Assembly (NCBI GenBank): GCA_012519005.1
Contig: JAAYRB010000021.1
Span: 1 to 32,689, forward strand
Length of the DNA: 32,689 nt
Source of the DNA: Clostridia bacterium
GTDB lineage: Bacteria; Bacillota; DTU086
Reading direction: 5' to 3'
Shown here: piece by piece, positions 21,864 through 31,110 of the stretch
Layout of the letters: each line of letters begins with the position of its first letter
Numbering within the stretch: the first letter of the stretch is position 1
Notes under the pieces: model-generated
The model's input: only the letters and a program-made list of their open reading frames with translations
Databases searched by the model: none
What the model was told of the DNA's origin: nothing
Made by a program: the position numbers and the translations under genes

Positions 21864-22628
21864 CTAGATACTGAATAATTTTCTGCCGTTCAATGTTGTA
21901 AAATAGGCTATTTCCTCCAATGATGTTTTTCGTAGGGCGGAAATATAACCCGCCGTATACCTTAAATAGGCTGGTTCATTCCTTTTACCCCGCTTTGGCT
22001 CCGGGGCTAGGAAGGGGCAGTCCGTTTCTAAAAGCATCCCATCCCTAGGTAAGCGAGAAGCAACATCCCGAAGATCATGGGCATTCTTGAAAGTCACTAC
22101 CCCACCGATCGCTATCAGGAAATTATTATCTAAGCCCCATTTGGCCATATTCCAATCCCCGGAGAAACAATGAAACACCCCTCCCACATCATAGGCCTGT
22201 TCTTTCCTTAGAATATTTACAATATCCCTGTGGGCTTCCCGATCATGAATGACCATGGGGAGTCCCAATTCCTTCGCCAAAGCAATCTGCTTACAAAAGG
22301 CTTCCTGCTGTATTCTCTTGGATACACGATCCCGATAATAGTCAAGACCAATCTCCCCGATGGCAACAAGCTTTTTGTCCGCGGCAAGCATCCTTAAAAC
22401 TTCTATGCCCTGATCATCAAGCCGATCCCCATTATTGGGGTGGATACCGGCAGCAGCATAGATTTCCTCATAATCCCTTGCCAGCTGCAAGGAAGCCCTG
22501 GAGGAATCAATATCTATACCTACATTCAATATTTGTGAAACATTGTTTTCGGAGCTGGCCTCCAAAACCTCGGGCAAATCGTCATAATCCTTAAAATCTA
22601 AATGGGCATGGGTATCAAAGAGTTCCAT
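21864..22628 (-). CDS. tatD: TatD family metal-dependent DNase
   Basis: A 254-residue TIM-barrel hydrolase of the TatD/YabD family, 3'-5' exonucleases that use two divalent metals and act in DNA repair or quality control. Metal ligands are visible in DTHAHLDF (residues 5-12), EIGLDYY (Glu near 93), MVIHDREAH (near 129), GVFHCFSGD (near 154) and ETDCPFLAP (Asp near 204). Length is normal. It starts a single base after the metG stop codon, so the two are translated from one message, as in Bacillus (metS-yabD). Confidence 0.96.
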   Translation of the reverse strand: MELFDTHAHLDFKDYDDLPEVLEASSENNVSQILNVGIDIDSSRASLQLARDYEEIYAAAGIHPNNGDRLDDQGIEVLRMLAADKKLVAIGEIGLDYYRDRVSKRIQQEAFCKQIALAKELGLPMVIHDREAHRDIVNILRKEQAYDVGGVFHCFSGDWNMAKWGLDNNFLIAIGGVVTFKNAHDLRDVASRLPRDGMLLETDCPFLAPEPKRGKRNEPAYLRYTAGYISALRKTSLEEIAYFTTLNGRKLFSI

Positions 22629-22629
22629 C

Positions 22630-24564
22630 CTACCTTACCCCCGCCCCCAGGGGAATATCACGATCCAATGTTATGAGCCCAAGATTTTCCCCTTCACTGG
22701 CGGCCAGGAGCATTCCCTTTGAGGTAACTCCTCTTAGTTTTGCAGGTTTTAGGTTCGCTACTATAACTATCTTCTTCCCCAACAACTCCTGGGGAGTATA
22801 ATGTTCCGCAATACCTGCAACCAAAGTTCTCTTCTCTACACCCAGATCTACTTCCAGTTCCAAGAGCTTGTCTGTCTTCTCAATCTTTTCGGCTTTTACA
22901 ATTTCCGCCACCCTGAGGTCCAGCTTCATAAAATCTTCAATTGTAATTTCATCCTTTAGCTTAAGCTTTTCTGCTGTTTCCACTTTTCCATCCTCCTTTT
23001 CAGAAATTTCATCAATGTCTATCCTGGGGAAAATAGGGTCACCCCTGTTTATTTTAGCACCTACAGGAAGCCCACCCCAATTCTGTAGGCTTTCCCATGT
23101 ATGGGCCTCCTTCATATCCTCCATACCCAGCTGTGCCCATACCTTAGCGGGCAGATCCGGCATGAAGGGGCCACACAGGACAGTGCAAACCCTTAAGGCT
23201 TCCACCATGTAGTAAAGCACCGTCCCCAGCCTATCCTTTTGTTCTGGATCTTTGGCTAGGCCCCAGGGAGCAGTATCCTCAATATATTTATTCGTAAGGT
23301 TTACCAATTTCCATACAGCCTGCAGTGCATTGCTCAGCTCAAAATCATCCATGAATTCTTCCACCGAGGCCACCGTTTCCACGGCAAAAGATTTCAATTC
23401 CCTGTCAACGGTATGTTCCCCACCTGGTTTGGGAACCTTCCCCTGGGCAAATTTGTTGATCATGGCCGTACTTCTTGATACTAAATTACCAAAATCATTG
23501 GCTAGATCGATATTAATTCTTTCCACCAGGGAATCCTCGGAATAATGCCCATCGGCACCGATGGACATCTCTCGAATTAGAAAATAACGCACAGCGTCGA
23601 CGCCATATTTATCTATCAGTACCAAGGGGTCCACAACATTTCCCTTGGATTTGGACATCTTGCCTTCCTCCAGGAGTATCCAACCATGACCGAAAATTTG
23701 TTTGGGAAGTTCAATGCCCGCTGCCATAAGAAGAGTAGGCCAGATAATTGTGTGAAAACGAACGATATCCTTACCCACCAGATGCATATCCGCCGGCCAG
23801 TATTTTTTAAATTTCTCGTCATCCTCTGATCCATAACCCAGTGCAGAAATATAATTTGTCAGTGCATCCACCCAGACATAGACCACATGTCCCTCATCAA
23901 AAGGCACAGGGATGCCCCAACTAAATGTTGTTCTGGACACACATAGATCCTCCAACCCATTCTTGATGAAGCTGACCATTTCATTCCTGCGGGATTCCGG
24001 TTGGATAAAATCCGGGTTGTTCTTGATATGCTCCAATAGGCGATCCTGGTAATTGCTCATCTTAAAGAAGTAGGACTCTTCCTTGATTAATTCCACGGGG
24101 CGCTGGCAGTCGGGACACAGTTCCTCTTCGGCCTGCCTCTTAGTCCAAAAGGTTTCACAGGGGGTACAGTACCAACCTTCATACTCCGCCTTGTAAATAT
24201 CACCTCGGTCATAAATTCTGGTGAAGATGTCCTGAACAACCTTCACATGCCTGCCCTCAATTGTCCTGATAAAATCATCATTGGATATTTTTAGTTCCTT
24301 CCATAGATGCTTGAACCCATCCACTATTTCATCCACATACTCCTTGGGGGTTTTGCCCGCTGCCTTGGCACTCCTCTCTATTTTTTGACCATGATCATCT
24401 GATCCTGTTAGAAAATGAACATCATACCCCTTCATCCTTTTATACCTGGCCATACTGTCAGCGGCCACAGTGGTATATGCATGCCCTATGTGCAAATTGT
24501 CACTGGGGTAATAAATTGGGGTTGTAATATAAAAGTTTTTCTGCTGTTCAATACCCATGGTCAT
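22630..24564 (-). CDS. metG: Methionyl-tRNA synthetase
   Basis: Charges tRNA-Met, including initiator tRNA. It is a class I synthetase of 644 residues. It has [14 protein letters not shown] (HIGH motif, about residues 18-31), a CP domain with CTPCETFW and LCPDCQ zinc ligands (about 130-150), [10 protein letters not shown] (KMSKS loop, about 300-310), and an anticodon-binding helical domain. A C-terminal OB-fold tRNA-binding domain starts near 540 ([20 protein letters not shown]). ATG 24564 lies four bases after AGGAGG; a second in-frame ATG two codons on is 10 bases from it and could also serve. Upstream is a Met T-box leader, so expression should rise when tRNA-Met is uncharged. Confidence 0.98.
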   Translation of the reverse strand: MTMGIEQQKNFYITTPIYYPSDNLHIGHAYTTVAADSMARYKRMKGYDVHFLTGSDDHGQKIERSAKAAGKTPKEYVDEIVDGFKHLWKELKISNDDFIRTIEGRHVKVVQDIFTRIYDRGDIYKAEYEGWYCTPCETFWTKRQAEEELCPDCQRPVELIKEESYFFKMSNYQDRLLEHIKNNPDFIQPESRRNEMVSFIKNGLEDLCVSRTTFSWGIPVPFDEGHVVYVWVDALTNYISALGYGSEDDEKFKKYWPADMHLVGKDIVRFHTIIWPTLLMAAGIELPKQIFGHGWILLEEGKMSKSKGNVVDPLVLIDKYGVDAVRYFLIREMSIGADGHYSEDSLVERINIDLANDFGNLVSRSTAMINKFAQGKVPKPGGEHTVDRELKSFAVETVASVEEFMDDFELSNALQAVWKLVNLTNKYIEDTAPWGLAKDPEQKDRLGTVLYYMVEALRVCTVLCGPFMPDLPAKVWAQLGMEDMKEAHTWESLQNWGGLPVGAKINRGDPIFPRIDIDEISEKEDGKVETAEKLKLKDEITIEDFMKLDLRVAEIVKAEKIEKTDKLLELEVDLGVEKRTLVAGIAEHYTPQELLGKKIVIVANLKPAKLRGVTSKGMLLAASEGENLGLITLDRDIPLGAGVR

Positions 24565-24872
24565 TCATCCTCCTTTTATTTTCAAATAGAAAAACCTCTC
24601 CACCCAAAGGGGCGAGAGGCAAATCTCCACGGTACCACCCTCATTGCTGTTTCCTCACGGAAAGCAGCCTCGGCAAGTGCAGGAACACTTGGAGCTATAA
24701 CGTGCCCACGAACACAGCCTACTCACCCCACTTTAAGAGGCTTCGACTGGTCAGCTCCGGAGCCATATTCAACCCTGTAACTGCACGGGCTCCCACCCTT
24801 CCCCGCTCGCTATCGGCAGTATAATGAGTTTACTCATCCCCATCACAGCTTTTCCTATCATTATTTGCTTCG
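24565..24872 (-). promoter_or_regulatory. T-box riboswitch (Met-specific) of metG
   Basis: The minus-strand leader has the T-box core GAGGGTGGTACCGTGG (about 24630-24645) and a stem I containing AGCGAGC and GGTGGGAGCC. A terminator CCTCTCGCCC/GGGTGGAGAGG is followed by GTTTTTC (about 24590-24617). In the specifier loop GAATATGGCTCC, the codon ATG (24766-24764) would pair with the tRNA-Met anticodon CAU, matching the gene controlled. Uncharged tRNA-Met should bind and stabilise the antiterminator. Confidence 0.93.
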
Positions 24873-24878
24873 GTTTCG

Positions 24879-24908
24879 ATTATATACAAGCCATTTGTGC
24901 AATGTCAA
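24879..24908 (-). promoter_or_regulatory. metG promoter
   Basis: Minus strand: perfect TTGACA (24908-24903), an 18-base spacer, perfect TATAAT (24884-24879). The start near 24872 begins the T-box leader. Confidence 0.85.
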
Positions 24909-24965
24909 GTTAACCCGGTTTTCTTTTATGGAATAATTTATAAATGAATCCCCATAAAAAACATG

Positions 24966-24995
24966 TTGACTTTTAATGGTAACCCTGGTACCATT
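24966..24995 (+). promoter_or_regulatory. abrB promoter with palindromic operator candidate
   Basis: TTGACT (24966-24971), a 17-base spacer and TACCAT (24989-24994) make a usable promoter. AATGGTA (24975-24981) and TACCATT (24989-24995) form a perfect inverted repeat with a 7-base centre covering the spacer and the -10 box, a classic repressor position. AbrB sites are usually AT-rich without sharp symmetry, so another dimeric regulator may bind here. Confidence 0.55.
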
Positions 24996-25037
24996 TAGTT
25001 GTAATTGTCGAAGATTGTAGAAGGGGGAGAGAAAAGT

Positions 25038-25289
25038 ATGATCAAATCAACGGGAATCGTTAGAAAAGTGGACGAACTAGGGAGGGTGGTAATTCCCATA
25101 GAACTACGACGAACCTTGGGAATTGAGGAAAAGGATGCCTTGGAGATTTACGTTGATAAGGAATCCATCATTCTTAAAAAATATGAGCCGGCCTGCGTTT
25201 TCTGCGGTAATGCGGAAGATGTTCAGCATTTCAAAGGCAAGATAGTCTGCCGGGAATGTGCACTGTCAATGGGCACAGAGGCCTGCTGA
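25038..25289 (+). CDS. abrB: AbrB family transition-state regulator
   Basis: An 83-residue dimeric DNA-binding protein. The N-terminal swapped-hairpin domain (about residues 1-50) reads STGIVRKVDELGRVVIPIEL, the AbrB/SpoVT signature. The C-terminal part has two cysteine pairs (CVFC at about 53-56 and CREC at about 73-76) that may bind zinc, as in many clostridial AbrB/Abh proteins. In Bacillus AbrB represses post-exponential genes and is itself repressed by Spo0A~P. ATG 25038 has AAGGGGGAG upstream at 9 bases; a TTG 11 codons earlier is in frame but poorly supported. It diverges from metG, the conserved Bacillus arrangement. Confidence 0.94.
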   Translation: MIKSTGIVRKVDELGRVVIPIELRRTLGIEEKDALEIYVDKESIILKKYEPACVFCGNAEDVQHFKGKIVCRECALSMGTEAC

Positions 25290-25296
25290 GGATAAA

Positions 25297-25324
25297 AGGG
25301 CAACCCTGGAATATGGGTTGCCCT
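25297..25324 (+). terminator. Terminator after abrB
   Basis: AGGGCAACCC (25297-25306) pairs with GGGTTGCCCT (25315-25324) and is followed by a modest T-containing tract (GTCATATTATAT). It also stands at the end of the convergent rsmI operon. Confidence 0.7.
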
Positions 25325-25358
25325 GTCATATTATATAGCTGCAATACAGCCGCATATC

Positions 25359-26216
25359 TTAAATCTGGTCCTTGGATTCAAGAATATACTTATAGACATC
25401 CCTTCTAGGGAGACCCCTCAACCCGGCCACCTCTTTGACGGCCTGCCCTGTCCCATAGCCAACTTCCGTCAATTCCGCCACATGGCGGGAAACGCCCCAA
25501 TATTTCCATTGGGGGGGATCCATTTCCATATCGTCGGCAGTATCTGCCCCATGTATGATTAGGATCAGCTCCCCCTTTATGGTATCCCTGACCTTTATGC
25601 ACTCATGCACCTCTTCAAGGCTTCCTCGAATAACCTCTTCAAATTTTTTGGTCAGCTCCCTCACCAATGCCGCCTTCCGGCAGCCAAAGATCTCTATCAT
25701 ATCCCTCAAAGTTTCAAGAACCCTATGGGGTGCCTCATAAAAAATCAAAGTCCTTGTGTCATTTTTGAGGGACTCCAGAGCTGCTTTCCTCTGGTTCTTT
25801 TTCCTGGGCAAAAAACCTTCAAAACAAAATCTGTCCGTGGGCAAACCGGAGACCACTAAACCCCCAATAAAAGCGGAGGCACCGGGCATATAGACAATTT
25901 CTATACCCTCCTCCACCGCCGCCTGTATAATTTTCTCACCGGGATCGGATATCCCAGGGGTGCCGGCATCGCTAACTAAGGCAACATCCCCGCCATCCTT
26001 CAGTATCCTTAGCAGCTCCTGGCTCTTTTGCCATTCATTATGCCCATGGTAGCTGGTTAGAGAGTTCCTGATATGATAATGATTGAGTATTTTTCTTGTT
26101 ACGCGGGTATCCTCCGCCGCAATTATATCCACTTCCTCCAAAACCCTCAAAACCCGAAGGGTTATATCCTCAAGATTACCGATGGGCGTAGGACAGATGA
26201 AGAGTTTACCCTTCAC
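25359..26216 (-). CDS. rsmI: 16S rRNA (cytidine-1402-2'-O)-methyltransferase
   Basis: RsmI adds the 2'-O-methyl group of C1402 in the ribosomal P site region of 16S rRNA. The 285-residue protein shows the tetrapyrrole-methylase fold: FICPTPIGNLEDITLRVLRV at the start, AAEDTRVTRKILNHY, the glycine-rich VALVSDAGTPGISDPG (about residues 80-95), and FYEAPHRVLETLRDM. GTG 26216, preceded by GGAGGGAGATCAAT, matches homologue N-termini; the longer in-frame ATG upstream lies within trmN6 coding and is rejected. It overlaps the end of trmN6 by 11 bases, a sign of coupled translation. It is the last gene of the tmk-to-rsmI run. Confidence 0.96.
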   Translation of the reverse strand: MKGKLFICPTPIGNLEDITLRVLRVLEEVDIIAAEDTRVTRKILNHYHIRNSLTSYHGHNEWQKSQELLRILKDGGDVALVSDAGTPGISDPGEKIIQAAVEEGIEIVYMPGASAFIGGLVVSGLPTDRFCFEGFLPRKKNQRKAALESLKNDTRTLIFYEAPHRVLETLRDMIEIFGCRKAALVRELTKKFEEVIRGSLEEVHECIKVRDTIKGELILIIHGADTADDMEMDPPQWKYWGVSRHVAELTEVGYGTGQAVKEVAGLRGLPRRDVYKYILESKDQI

Positions 26217-26961
26217 ATTGATCTCCCTCCGGATAATATATTTCCCTTGCCTCTTGGGTGTATTTACCATCGTCGCCAAAGAGAATCAAGGGGGGCAAAA
26301 CCACAAGCCCTGGTGAGCTGTTTTTGACAAATTCCATCAGGACAACCCTGGCCCCCTGCCCTATTTTAGGAAATACAAAACGCATTTTTTTGGGCTCCAA
26401 ATCATATTTTCGGGAAAAATGGCAGATATCCATCAGTCTCTCGGGGCGATGAACCATGAATAGGCTTCCCCTACCCTTCAGGGCTGTATTGCTGGCAATC
26501 ATTATATCTTCTAAGCTGCACATAAGCTCTTGTTTGGCCGCTGCAATGCTTGGGTTGGCACTTATTAAGCCTGAGGATTCAGGGAAATAGGGCGGGTTGG
26601 TGATAACCGTATCGAAGGTGTTGGGCTTTATATAATCAGATATCCTGGTCAAATCACCTTCTATTATTTTGATGCTGTCCTCCAGTTCATTAAGCCGCAC
26701 ACTGCGTCTGGCCATATCTGCCAAAACCTGCTGTATTTCCACACCTACAAATTTCGCACCGGGGAATAGGGCAGTGAGGAGTAGGGGCAGGATTCCATTT
26801 CCGCTGCCCAGATCAATGACATTGGTACCCGGTGCAAGGTGTGCAAAATGGGCTAACAGGACAGCATCGGTGGTAAAGCGATACACATCCCTACGCTGTA
26901 TAATTTGCAAATCATTCCGCTGTAAATCCTCCAAGGTCTCACCATTTAAAAGGAGTCCCAT
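26206..26961 (-). CDS. trmN6: tRNA1(Val) (adenine-37-N6)-methyltransferase-like protein
   Basis: YabB/TrmN6-type SAM-dependent methyltransferase (251 residues). SAM motif I is VIDLGSGNGILPLLL (about residues 48-62) and the catalytic NPPY motif is VITNPPYFPE (about 120-129), as in N6-adenine methyltransferases. The N-terminal ETLEDLQRNDLQIIQRRDVYRFTTDAVLL is typical of the family. E. coli TrmN6 (YfiC) modifies A37 of tRNA-Val1; the tRNA target here is inferred. ATG 26961 lies one base after the yabA stop, with AAAGGGG 11 bases upstream inside yabA, so translation is coupled. The order yabA-yabB-rsmI is the same as in Bacillus, but the GIY-YIG gene yazA is missing. Confidence 0.93.
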   Translation of the reverse strand: MGLLLNGETLEDLQRNDLQIIQRRDVYRFTTDAVLLAHFAHLAPGTNVIDLGSGNGILPLLLTALFPGAKFVGVEIQQVLADMARRSVRLNELEDSIKIIEGDLTRISDYIKPNTFDTVITNPPYFPESSGLISANPSIAAAKQELMCSLEDIMIASNTALKGRGSLFMVHRPERLMDICHFSRKYDLEPKKMRFVFPKIGQGARVVLMEFVKNSSPGLVVLPPLILFGDDGKYTQEAREIYYPEGDQCEG

Positions 26962-26962
26962 G

Positions 26963-27256
26963 CTAGGTGGCACCCCTTTCCGGGCGGCTCCTTTTTTTTA
27001 AAAAACTCAGGCAAAACAGGCAATCCTGCCCATCCCTTGGATCACCAAAATGAACGGGGCAAATATGATAGCCCTCCTCGTATATATTCAGTAAATTGCT
27101 GTAACCTTCCTGATCATTATCCCCATGAAAAAACTTTGCCCGCAGTTGATGATTTTCTTCCTCCAGTGCATAGACATACATTTTGAGATCACGAATTTCC
27201 TCCAATAGATCCTGCACCTTTTCCTCAAACTTAATCAGTATCTCTGTTAGCTTCAT
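26963..27256 (-). CDS. yabA: Replication initiation control protein YabA
   Basis: YabA restrains replication initiation by binding DnaA and the sliding clamp DnaN. The 97-residue product starts [20 protein letters not shown], a long coiled coil (about residues 5-48) that forms tetramers. It ends in the zinc-binding domain with HICPVHFG and DCLFCLSFL (Cys/His pattern C-x2-H ... C-x2-C). ATG 27256 has AAAGGAG seven bases upstream, located inside the end of ricT, so the two genes overlap by 26 bases. The upstream in-frame start candidates would extend into ricT without a binding site. Confidence 0.94.
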   Translation of the reverse strand: MKLTEILIKFEEKVQDLLEEIRDLKMYVYALEEENHQLRAKFFHGDNDQEGYSNLLNIYEEGYHICPVHFGDPRDGQDCLFCLSFLKKRSRPERGAT

Positions 27257-28061
27257 CCCTGGGCTCCTTTTTTTGGACATCTCCCAATGAAAAGGTATGC
27301 CTTTGTCCATTATTAACGGCAACCTGCATCTTTTCAGCTAAGATGTCAATGGATGTCACAGTTCCATCCCCTTCAGGGGTTTTTACCGGCGTTCCAATGG
27401 GAGGAAATTTGGATCTAGCGCATTCATAGGCCTCATTTTCAAATTTTAAGCAGCACATGAGTCTTCCGCAGAGACCGGAAATTTTGGAAGGATTTAAAGA
27501 TAAATTTTGACCCTTGGCCATACGGATGGATACCGGCTCAAAATCACCCAAAAAAGTTGCACAGCAGAGTACCCGGCCGCAGCACCCTACCCCTCCAAGC
27601 ATTTTCGCTTCATCTCGCACCCCAATTTGCCTAAGTTCTATACGGGTACGAAAAATGGCAGCTAAATCTTTTACCAGCCCTCGGAAATCTACCCTTCCCG
27701 CTGCCGTAAAATAAAAGACAATCTTGCTAACATCAAAGGTATATTCTACATCCACCAGTTTCATGGGCAGGCCATGTTCCTGAATTTTTTGAAGGCATAT
27801 TTGGAAGGCCTTTTTTTCATTTTCCTTATTTACCCGGATCTGTTCCCTGTCTTCCGGTGTCACCTTGCGGAGGACCTTTTTTAAGGTGTCAACCAGATCT
27901 TTTTCCGGTACTTCCTTGGGGCCCACCACAATTACACCAAATTCCAGCCCCCTCACTGTTTCCACTATGACCTCATCGTCAAGGGACAACTCTAAATCCC
28001 CGTAATCAAAGTAATATATCTTACCGGCTTCCTTAAATCTAACACCTACAACCTTAACCAT
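27231..28061 (-). CDS. ricT: PSP1 domain protein RicT (YaaT)
   Basis: RicT forms the Y-complex with RicA and RicF; in B. subtilis it binds [4Fe-4S] clusters and assists RNase Y-dependent RNA processing and Spo0A phosphorylation. The 276-residue protein starts [19 protein letters not shown]. The PSP1 domain fills about residues 60-150, and the Cys-rich segment [15 protein letters not shown] followed by [14 protein letters not shown] (about 170-215) supplies cluster ligands. ATG 28061 has GGAGGG five bases upstream; a TTG five codons earlier is part of that site. It sits between holB and yabA, as in all relatives. The ricA and ricF genes are not in this window. Confidence 0.96.
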   Translation of the reverse strand: MVKVVGVRFKEAGKIYYFDYGDLELSLDDEVIVETVRGLEFGVIVVGPKEVPEKDLVDTLKKVLRKVTPEDREQIRVNKENEKKAFQICLQKIQEHGLPMKLVDVEYTFDVSKIVFYFTAAGRVDFRGLVKDLAAIFRTRIELRQIGVRDEAKMLGGVGCCGRVLCCATFLGDFEPVSIRMAKGQNLSLNPSKISGLCGRLMCCLKFENEAYECARSKFPPIGTPVKTPEGDGTVTSIDILAEKMQVAVNNGQRHTFSLGDVQKKEPRDEANRDTD

Positions 28062-28072
28062 ATAAACCCTCC

Positions 28073-29041
28073 TCAAGAGGATTGATCATTTAGATTCAAC
28101 AGCAGTGTTTCCAATGTCAATAATCTGTTTGCATTATTAGAAATTGCCCTTTGTGCATAGATAATATCATCAAGTTTTTTAAGCAATGTCCCAGGGCAGA
28201 ACACCCTTTTCCTGATCCCATCTATAAAATCTTGATTGATAATCATTTTATCCTTCCCCGTGGCTTGCCATACCAGGAGATCCCTATAGCAGGAAAAAAC
28301 AATATCCAAACCTAAGGGAACATCATAATTGGCGTCAAGCTCCGCGGCAAATTCCAGAATCTTTGCCCTTCTGGTGGGGAGGTGCGCCAAAAATGCAATG
28401 ATATTTTCCCTTTGAGCTACAACCTCTTCATCCTCCATAAGTGTCAGGGCGTTCCCAACACTGCCGCGGCTTACTAATGAGACAGCAGCGGCTTTTTCCT
28501 TTGAACAGCCTTTTTCCCGAAGAATTTCATCAATAACAGATCTTGGAACCGGGTTGAACTTTATGAGCTGTCCCCTGGATACAACCGTGGCCGGCATCAA
28601 ATCTATATTGTCGGAAATTAGAATAAAGAAGGTGCCCCCGGGGGGTTCCTCAAGAACCTTCAAGAGACTGTTGGCGGCCTCCCGAGTCATTTTATGGGCA
28701 TCATCGATTATAAAAAAACGGGACTCCCCTTGTTCCATCTTAAATTTGAGATAACTCTGGAGTTCCCTGATTTGATCTATTTTAATCACTTTACCATCGG
28801 GCTTAATAGTAATGATATTGGGACAATTGGCATGTAAAACCCTCCTACAGTTGGCACATTTACCACAGGCCTCGTAATTCTCCGGGGCCTCACAGAGCAA
28901 GCCAGCGGCAAATGCCAACGCCGCCGTCATCTTGCCCACACCGGGAGGGCCGTAAAACAAATAAAAATGGGATAGGCTTTTCTCTTCTATGGTTTTCTTT
29001 AAAAAATCCACCGCCCGATCCTGGGCATTTATCTTAAACAT
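28073..29041 (-). CDS. holB: DNA polymerase III subunit delta'
   Basis: Clamp-loader stator subunit. The AAA+ domain starts AQDRAVDFLKKTIEEKSLSH. The P-loop is YGPPGVGKMTAALA (Walker A near residues 30-38), with Met in place of the usual Ser/Thr after Lys. A zinc module has four Cys (50, 59, 62, 65), Walker B is FIIDDAHKM, then LLKVLEEPPG. The arginine-finger motif, normally SRC, reads VVSRGQLIKF, so the Cys is replaced by Gly. The C-terminal collar extends to 322 residues. The start ATG 29041 lies six bases after tmk. The gene order tmk-holB-ricT is conserved. Identity is secure. Confidence 0.96.
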   Translation of the reverse strand: MFKINAQDRAVDFLKKTIEEKSLSHFYLFYGPPGVGKMTAALAFAAGLLCEAPENYEACGKCANCRRVLHANCPNIITIKPDGKVIKIDQIRELQSYLKFKMEQGESRFFIIDDAHKMTREAANSLLKVLEEPPGGTFFILISDNIDLMPATVVSRGQLIKFNPVPRSVIDEILREKGCSKEKAAAVSLVSRGSVGNALTLMEDEEVVAQRENIIAFLAHLPTRRAKILEFAAELDANYDVPLGLDIVFSCYRDLLVWQATGKDKMIINQDFIDGIRKRVFCPGTLLKKLDDIIYAQRAISNNANRLLTLETLLLNLNDQSS

Positions 29042-29047
29042 ATTTTT

Positions 29048-29674
29048 CTAATATCCCCCCAAGAGCTTGTCCACAAGATGAATAGTCATCTGAGAAACTT
29101 CTTCTATGGGCTCCAACGCATCAATGACTCTTATCCTGCCCGAAGTATCCCTTCTGGCAATATCTAGGTAGCCTTTTCTCACATCTTCATGAAAGGCCAA
29201 TCCCTCTTTCTCCATCCTATCGAAACTGCTTTTCCGTTCGAGCCCCACCTTCACGGGAAGATCATAGAGTATGGTGAGATCCGGTGTCAACCCCCCAGCA
29301 GCAATGCTGTTTATCTCGCGAATCAACTGAATGTCCAGGCCCCTTGCATAGCCTTGATAGGAAATACTGGAATCAGTAAATCTATCACAGATAACAATTT
29401 TACCTGTTTTTAGGGCCGGCCTGATAATCTCCTCTACATGCTGCGCCCGATCCGCCCCGTAAAGCATTATTTCCGCCCTAGAATCCATTGCAAGATCCTG
29501 GTTTAACAATATATCGCGGATATAATTCCCCAGGCAGGTCCCCCCGGGCTCCCGGGTCAGAACAGTATCAAATCCCTTTCCCTGTAACCAGTGAAAAAGG
29601 ATCTCCCCCTGGGTACTCTTACCCGAACCCTCTGGACCTTCAAGGGTAATGAATTTCCCCCTTTTTTTCTCCAA
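29048..29674 (-). CDS. tmk: Thymidylate kinase
   Basis: Phosphorylates dTMP to dTDP with ATP, an essential step for dTTP synthesis. The 208-residue enzyme has the P-loop LEGPEGSGKSTQ (about residues 11-22), TREPGGT (dTMP site, about 37-43), and DRFTDSSISYQGYARG (DRx motif, about 93-108). TTG 29674 lies two bases after the stop of the decarboxylase-family gene and has GGAG eight bases upstream; GTG 29683 overlaps that gene and is too near the site. The start therefore suggests coupled translation with the upstream gene. Confidence 0.97.
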   Translation of the reverse strand: MEKKRGKFITLEGPEGSGKSTQGEILFHWLQGKGFDTVLTREPGGTCLGNYIRDILLNQDLAMDSRAEIMLYGADRAQHVEEIIRPALKTGKIVICDRFTDSSISYQGYARGLDIQLIREINSIAAGGLTPDLTILYDLPVKVGLERKSSFDRMEKEGLAFHEDVRKGYLDIARRDTSGRIRVIDALEPIEEVSQMTIHLVDKLLGGY

Positions 29675-29676
29675 AA

Positions 29677-31110
29677 CTAACACTCCAATACAGTAATCAT
29701 CGGCTGATCCTCTTCCTTTAACCCCTGTATATGATGACCTGTTCCGTTCAATAGGTCAATATATTCAATAAAATTACTGGAAATTACTTCCCCGGGATAA
29801 ATGAGTGGTATTCCCGGAGGATAGGGAACTATCATGGAGCCGCTGAGTTTCCCTCGGCTTTCACTTAAAGGTATTTCCCTCATAGGATAATTTAGTACTT
29901 CCCGGGGCCTTAGCTCCATCCGGGGAAGCTCCTTAAAAACACTTGGTTCTGTAGTAATCCTGGGTTTCCCGGCATCGGCTGCTCCGTGCCCCTTCCTGCT
30001 GATGGCCCTTAAGGCGTGGATTAAGGCGTCCGCGGATTTTTCAGTATCCCCCAGGGTAATCATGAGAAGAACAAATCCATCCTCTTCCAGCTCGGGGTAA
30101 ATGCCGTATTCCCTCCGCAGGATTGAACTCAATTGATAGCCGCTTAAATGGTCGGATGTGATCAATATCTTCGTCATATCGTAATTATGGGTAAAGTCAA
30201 TACAGCTAAAACCATCAATTTCCCCTATTTCCTTGCGTAAATCTATGGCTAAATCAACAGCCTTCCCTATAAGCCGCGAACCCATGGTTTCCAAATCACA
30301 GCGCATGGCATCCAAGGAGGCCATCAATATATATGAAGGGCTGGTAGTTTGCTGCATAGATAGGGATCTTTGGATCTCCCCTACCCCTATCCTGTTGGTC
30401 CCCATATGAAGCAGGCCCGTCTGGGTCAGTGAGCCAAGGGTCTTATGGGTCCCATGAATTACCACATCTGCCCCCACTTCTAGAGATGAAAGGGGAAGAC
30501 GTCCATCAAAAGAGAAATGCGAGCCGTGGGCCTCGTCCACAATAACAGGAATACCCCACTTGTGAGACTCCCTAATCAAATCTAAATCTGCCCCCACCCC
30601 GTGATAATTGGGATGGATTATTATCAGCGCAGACAAATCCCCACCCTTCAACAGCTCCCTCACAGATTCAATGTCAGGCCCCATGGGTATGGTTGACCCT
30701 TCATGAAATGAGGGAAAATAGTACAGAGGATGAGAGCCCGAAAGTATCAAACCTTCAAAAATAGATCTATGGGCATTCCGGGGAACCAGGACCTTGCTGT
30801 CCTCTCTACAGCAGGCCATAATGGATGCTTTGATCCCCGCTGAGCAGCCATTGATTAGGAAAAAGGAATTCCGTGCACCAAAGCAGCGAGCAGTTAAAGC
30901 CTGGGCTTTTTTAATAGATCCCTTTGGCCAATGAAGGTCGTCTAAACCCGGTATTTCCGTATAGTCAAAATCCGCCACCCGGCTTTTATACAAATGGGAA
31001 ATATGAGATCCGAGATGAAAATTCCTTTTATGACCCGGCATATGAAAAGAACAGCTTTCCTTCCCGGCTATTTCCCTAAGAATATCAAATAAGGCTTTGT
31101 TTTTCTTCAC
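29677..31110 (-). CDS. Orn/Lys/Arg decarboxylase-family PLP protein (YaaO type)
   Basis: A fold-type I PLP enzyme of 477 residues. Family motifs are FHMPGHKRN (about residues 22-30), DFDYTEIPGLDDLHWP, the glycine-rich FLINGCSAGIKAS, HPNYHGVGADL, VDEAHGSHFSF (cofactor-binding Asp/His) and VIHGTHKTLGSLTQT, with the PLP-binding Lys (about 224). C-terminal domain residues ELPRMELRPREV and VPYPPGIPLIYPGE are typical. B. subtilis YaaO has this location (upstream of tmk) but no proven substrate; SpeA of the same family decarboxylates arginine. GTG 31110 has GGAGG nine bases upstream. A role in polyamine synthesis is possible. Confidence 0.93.
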   Translation of the reverse strand: MKKNKALFDILREIAGKESCSFHMPGHKRNFHLGSHISHLYKSRVADFDYTEIPGLDDLHWPKGSIKKAQALTARCFGARNSFFLINGCSAGIKASIMACCREDSKVLVPRNAHRSIFEGLILSGSHPLYYFPSFHEGSTIPMGPDIESVRELLKGGDLSALIIIHPNYHGVGADLDLIRESHKWGIPVIVDEAHGSHFSFDGRLPLSSLEVGADVVIHGTHKTLGSLTQTGLLHMGTNRIGVGEIQRSLSMQQTTSPSYILMASLDAMRCDLETMGSRLIGKAVDLAIDLRKEIGEIDGFSCIDFTHNYDMTKILITSDHLSGYQLSSILRREYGIYPELEEDGFVLLMITLGDTEKSADALIHALRAISRKGHGAADAGKPRITTEPSVFKELPRMELRPREVLNYPMREIPLSESRGKLSGSMIVPYPPGIPLIYPGEVISSNFIEYIDLLNGTGHHIQGLKEEDQPMITVLEC

